A stretch of 16,475 nucleotides of DNA from Bacillota bacterium (GTDB lineage: Bacteria > Bacillota > Clostridia > Peptostreptococcales > Anaerovoracaceae): contig JAEDNK010000026.1 in NCBI GenBank assembly GCA_016302545.1, positions 1-16,475 of the forward strand, given 5' to 3'. The position numbers and the translations under genes are program-made. Position 1 is the first letter of the stretch. The number at the start of each line of letters is the position of its first letter. Below are positions 14,998-16,475 of the stretch, one piece after another. The notes under the pieces are model-generated. The model worked only from the letters and a program-made list of their open reading frames with translations. It did not search any database and was not told the DNA's origin.

Positions 14998-15491
14998 CGG
15001 TAGTCTTCCTCCTTAAGTTTAGTCTTCATCATTTCGCGGCCCCTCATCAGCTGAACCTTCACAGTGCCGGCCTTAATATTAAGTGCATTGCTGATAGATT
15101 CAATTGACATATCCTCGAAATAGAAGAGCTGGAGAACAATTCTATATTTTTCAGGAAGCTCCTGCAGCGCTAAATAGACTGCATTCTCTTCCTTTGATTC
15201 GAACTGAAATGAGCCCTCTTCCATCTCATCCATGGGTACGGTTCGCTTGCGATATGTACTTTCAACCACACGCAGGGAGCAGTTGATGGTGGTTCTGATG
15301 AGCCACGCCTTGCGATGCTCTTCGTCATTGAACTGAGGCTTTACCTTGAAGTAAATAAGGAAAACCTCCTGGAAGATATCATCGGCATCCGCCCTGTTGC
15401 TGGTGTATGAAAGCGCTACGCTGTAAACCGTGCCTTTGTAACGCTGGATTACGGTCTCAATACTTTCGTTCTGAACAAAAGTATCACTCAT
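14994..15491 (-). CDS. ECF-type RNA polymerase sigma factor
   Basis: A 165-residue sigma-70 family protein with only regions 2 and 4. Region 2 includes YKGTVYSVALSYTSNRADADDIFQEVFL, with the DADDIFQEVF core polymerase-binding helix. Region 4 includes LPEKYRIVLQLFYFEDMSIESISNAL and the helix-turn-helix ending GTVKVQLMRGRE. The short acidic linker between them is typical of group 4 factors. The start is ATG at 15489-15491 on the minus strand, with AAAGGAGA 8 bases ahead. An in-frame ATG 18 bases earlier overlaps that binding site and is rejected. The gene is translated together with the membrane protein that follows and is transcribed divergently from the response regulator. The promoters it recognises are not known, though autoregulation is usual. 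Confidence 0.93.
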   Translation of the reverse strand: MSDTFVQNESIETVIQRYKGTVYSVALSYTSNRADADDIFQEVFLIYFKVKPQFNDEEHRKAWLIRTTINCSLRVVESTYRKRTVPMDEMEEGSFQFESKEENAVYLALQELPEKYRIVLQLFYFEDMSIESISNALNIKAGTVKVQLMRGREMMKTKLKEEDYR

Positions 15492-15522
15492 TATCCGTTC
15501 TCCTTTCATTAATAACTCAAAT

Positions 15523-15542
15523 TAACCCCTCAAAAGGTTACA
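15523..15542 (-). promoter_or_regulatory. Candidate ECF-type promoter element before the sigma gene
   Basis: On the minus strand, TGTAAC (15537-15542) matches the -35 form known for SigX-like ECF promoters, followed by an inverted repeat GGTTA/TAACC (15536-15540 and 15523-15527 on the plus strand). No convincing ECF -10 box is found at the right distance, so this is a weak candidate for autoregulation. Confidence 0.25.
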
Positions 15543-15596
15543 AAAAATCTTTTTTTGCAGTCCGGAAAATTTTGGTGTGTTCCCCGAACGGATATC

Positions 15597-15617
15597 GTGC
15601 TACAATTATAGAAGCAC
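15597..15617. repeat. Inverted repeat in the sigma/response-regulator intergenic region
   Basis: GTGCT (15597-15601) and AGCAC (15613-15617) flank an 11-base AT-rich spacer that contains both a plus-strand TACAAT (15601-15606) and a minus-strand TATAAT (15605-15610). No good -35 partner exists for either. It may be an operator between the divergent genes. Confidence 0.3.
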
Positions 15618-15676
15618 ATACTTTTCTCATTATAACAAAAACCGACAGCAAATACAAGTCGGAGAGAACCAAAGAA

Positions 15677-15698
15677 CTTAAAGATTTCTTAAGAATTT
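15677..15698 (+). promoter_or_regulatory. Direct repeat, candidate OmpR-type binding site
   Basis: Two adjacent 11-base units, 15677-15687 and 15688-15698, both begin CTTAA and end ATTT, matching at 9 of 11 positions. A head-to-tail pair with 11-base spacing is the usual site for OmpR/PhoB-family dimers. It lies 65 bases before the start codon of such a regulator, with a weak -10-like TAATAA at 15713-15718, so positive autoregulation is plausible. Confidence 0.5.
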
Positions 15699-15762
15699 AG
15701 CCCCTTTGTTTGTAATAAATGGGCTTTACCATATGAGCATAGAGAGTTTGAAAGGAGCAGAA

Positions 15763-16470
15763 ATGTCTGTTATTAACATTCTGGTATGCGATGACGACAG
15801 AGAAATCGCAGGCGCAATTGAAATCTACCTCAGAAATGAGGGATATAACGTGTTCAAAGCCTTTGACGGTGTGCAGGCTCTTGACATTGCCCGCGGGCAG
15901 GAACTTCATCTTATCATAATGGATGTGATGATGCCTAATATGGACGGAGTGCAGGCAACCATGAAGATAAGAGAGGAAAAGAACATTCCCATCATAATGC
16001 TTTCCGCCAAATCTGAGGACTACGACAAAATCACTGGCCTCAATGTGGGGGCAGACGATTATGTGACCAAGCCTTTCAACCCTCTGGAACTTATAGCAAG
16101 GGTCAAATCCCAGATACGAAGATATGTGAATCTGGGCAGCATCCAAGGAGGGCAGCAGCAGGCAGAAGGGGTTTACTGCTCAGGGGGCCTCACTGTGGAT
16201 GACAGACAGAAGCTTGTAACCGTGGACGGTGAGCAGGTGACCGTGACTCCTATAGAGTACGGCATCCTCAAGTTCCTGACGGAAAACGCAGGCAGGGTCT
16301 TCAGCATCGGCCAGATTTACGAGGCGGTGTGGAAGGAGCCGGCCTACAGTCCGGAAAACACCGTGGCGGTACATATCAGGCGCATCAGGGAAAAAATTGA
16401 AATCGACCCGAAAAATCCAAGATATTTAAAGGTGGTGTGGGGAATTGGATACAAAATTGAAAAATACTAA
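15763..16470 (+). CDS. OmpR/PhoB-family response regulator
   Basis: A 235-residue two-component regulator. The receiver domain (about 4-118) has the acidic pocket D10-D11-D12, phosphoacceptor D54 in IIMDVMMPNMDG, S81 and K103 in the VTKPF loop, so it looks fully active. A Gln/Gly-rich linker (about 122-138) leads to a winged-helix DNA-binding domain (about 139-234) with the transactivation and recognition segments ending in HIRRIREKI and the wing GIGYKIEKY. Overall it resembles VanR/PhoB-like regulators. The start is ATG 15763, with AAAGGAG (15751-15757) 5 bases ahead. In-frame codons from 15706 are upstream of this site and rejected. The stop TAA shares its last base with a following ATG, which suggests an overlapping histidine kinase gene. 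Confidence 0.95.
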   Translation: MSVINILVCDDDREIAGAIEIYLRNEGYNVFKAFDGVQALDIARGQELHLIIMDVMMPNMDGVQATMKIREEKNIPIIMLSAKSEDYDKITGLNVGADDYVTKPFNPLELIARVKSQIRRYVNLGSIQGGQQQAEGVYCSGGLTVDDRQKLVTVDGEQVTVTPIEYGILKFLTENAGRVFSIGQIYEAVWKEPAYSPENTVAVHIRRIREKIEIDPKNPRYLKVVWGIGYKIEKY

Positions 16471-16475
16471 TGATG
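16470..16475 (+). CDS. Possible start of next gene, cut by window end
   Basis: ATG at 16470-16472 overlaps the response regulator TAA by one base, and a second ATG follows in frame at 16473. Only two codons are visible. A sensor histidine kinase is expected from gene order, not from sequence. Confidence 0.3.

Noticed and set aside
15601..15610. TACAAT (+) and TATAAT (-) as -10 boxes for divergent promoters
   Set aside because: Neither has an acceptable -35 hexamer at 16-18 bases. Only the inverted repeat around them is reported.
15642..15662. CCGAC/GTCGG short hairpin before the response regulator
   Set aside because: Five base pairs around an 11-base loop without a T-run or promoter relation is likely chance.
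15697..16146. Minus-strand open frame of 149 codons opposite the response regulator
   Set aside because: It is antisense to a clearly conserved receiver domain and has no start signal.
1..16475. CRISPR arrays, tRNA or rRNA genes, insertion sequences and attachment sites
   Set aside because: No regularly spaced repeats, cloverleaf folds, transposase or integrase genes, or flanking target duplications were seen on reading both strands.

Overview
The window looks like chromosome from an anaerobic Bacillota (Clostridia-type) bacterium. The support is strong AGGAGG-like ribosome binding sites, sigma-A-type promoters, a ferredoxin-type aldo/keto reductase, a Rieske/FAD oxidoreductase, a YvaO-like XRE regulator with a DUF3169 protein, and an FHA-SEDS/PBP pair of the kind found in clostridia. 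I cannot name the genus. No phage, transposase, CRISPR, rRNA or tRNA genes were seen. The first gene (104-1498) reads as more AT-rich than the rest and is the best candidate for an acquired gene.

Layout. (1) 1-1498: an archaeal-type AAA ATPase with a C-terminal DUF234/nuclease-like region, behind a near-consensus promoter and two tandem palindromes. (2) 1521-4080: a FAD/Rieske oxidoreductase (+) converging on a ferredoxin-containing aldo/keto reductase (-), with a shared terminator between them. The oxidoreductase start codon lies directly behind a terminator-like hairpin. (3) 4081-5793: a divergent promoter region, then an APC-family amino acid permease and its terminator. (4) 5842-10360: a tight five-gene operon of XRE regulator, DUF3169 membrane protein, ABC ATPase and two unequal ABC-2 permeases. 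Its promoter is embedded in two near-identical 20-bp palindromes, so autorepression is likely. (5) 10380-13612: an FHA-SEDS (FtsW/RodA-like) fusion overlapping a penicillin-binding protein. Together these form a glycan polymerase and transpeptidase pair that an FHA domain could tie to Ser/Thr phosphorylation. (6) 13630-15491 (-): an ECF sigma factor overlapping a single-pass membrane protein with a long Asp/Asn-rich linker and an unrecognised extracytoplasmic domain, probably the cognate anti-sigma factor or sensor. (7) 15677-16475: an OmpR-family response regulator behind an 11-bp direct repeat. The next gene starts within the stop codon and is cut by the window end.

Regions 4 to 7 read as an envelope block: peptide or ion export, wall synthesis, an envelope-stress sigma system and a two-component regulator. 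The least described parts are the sigma-linked membrane protein, the XRE-DUF3169-ABC operon with its twin operators, and several compact promoter/terminator arrangements.
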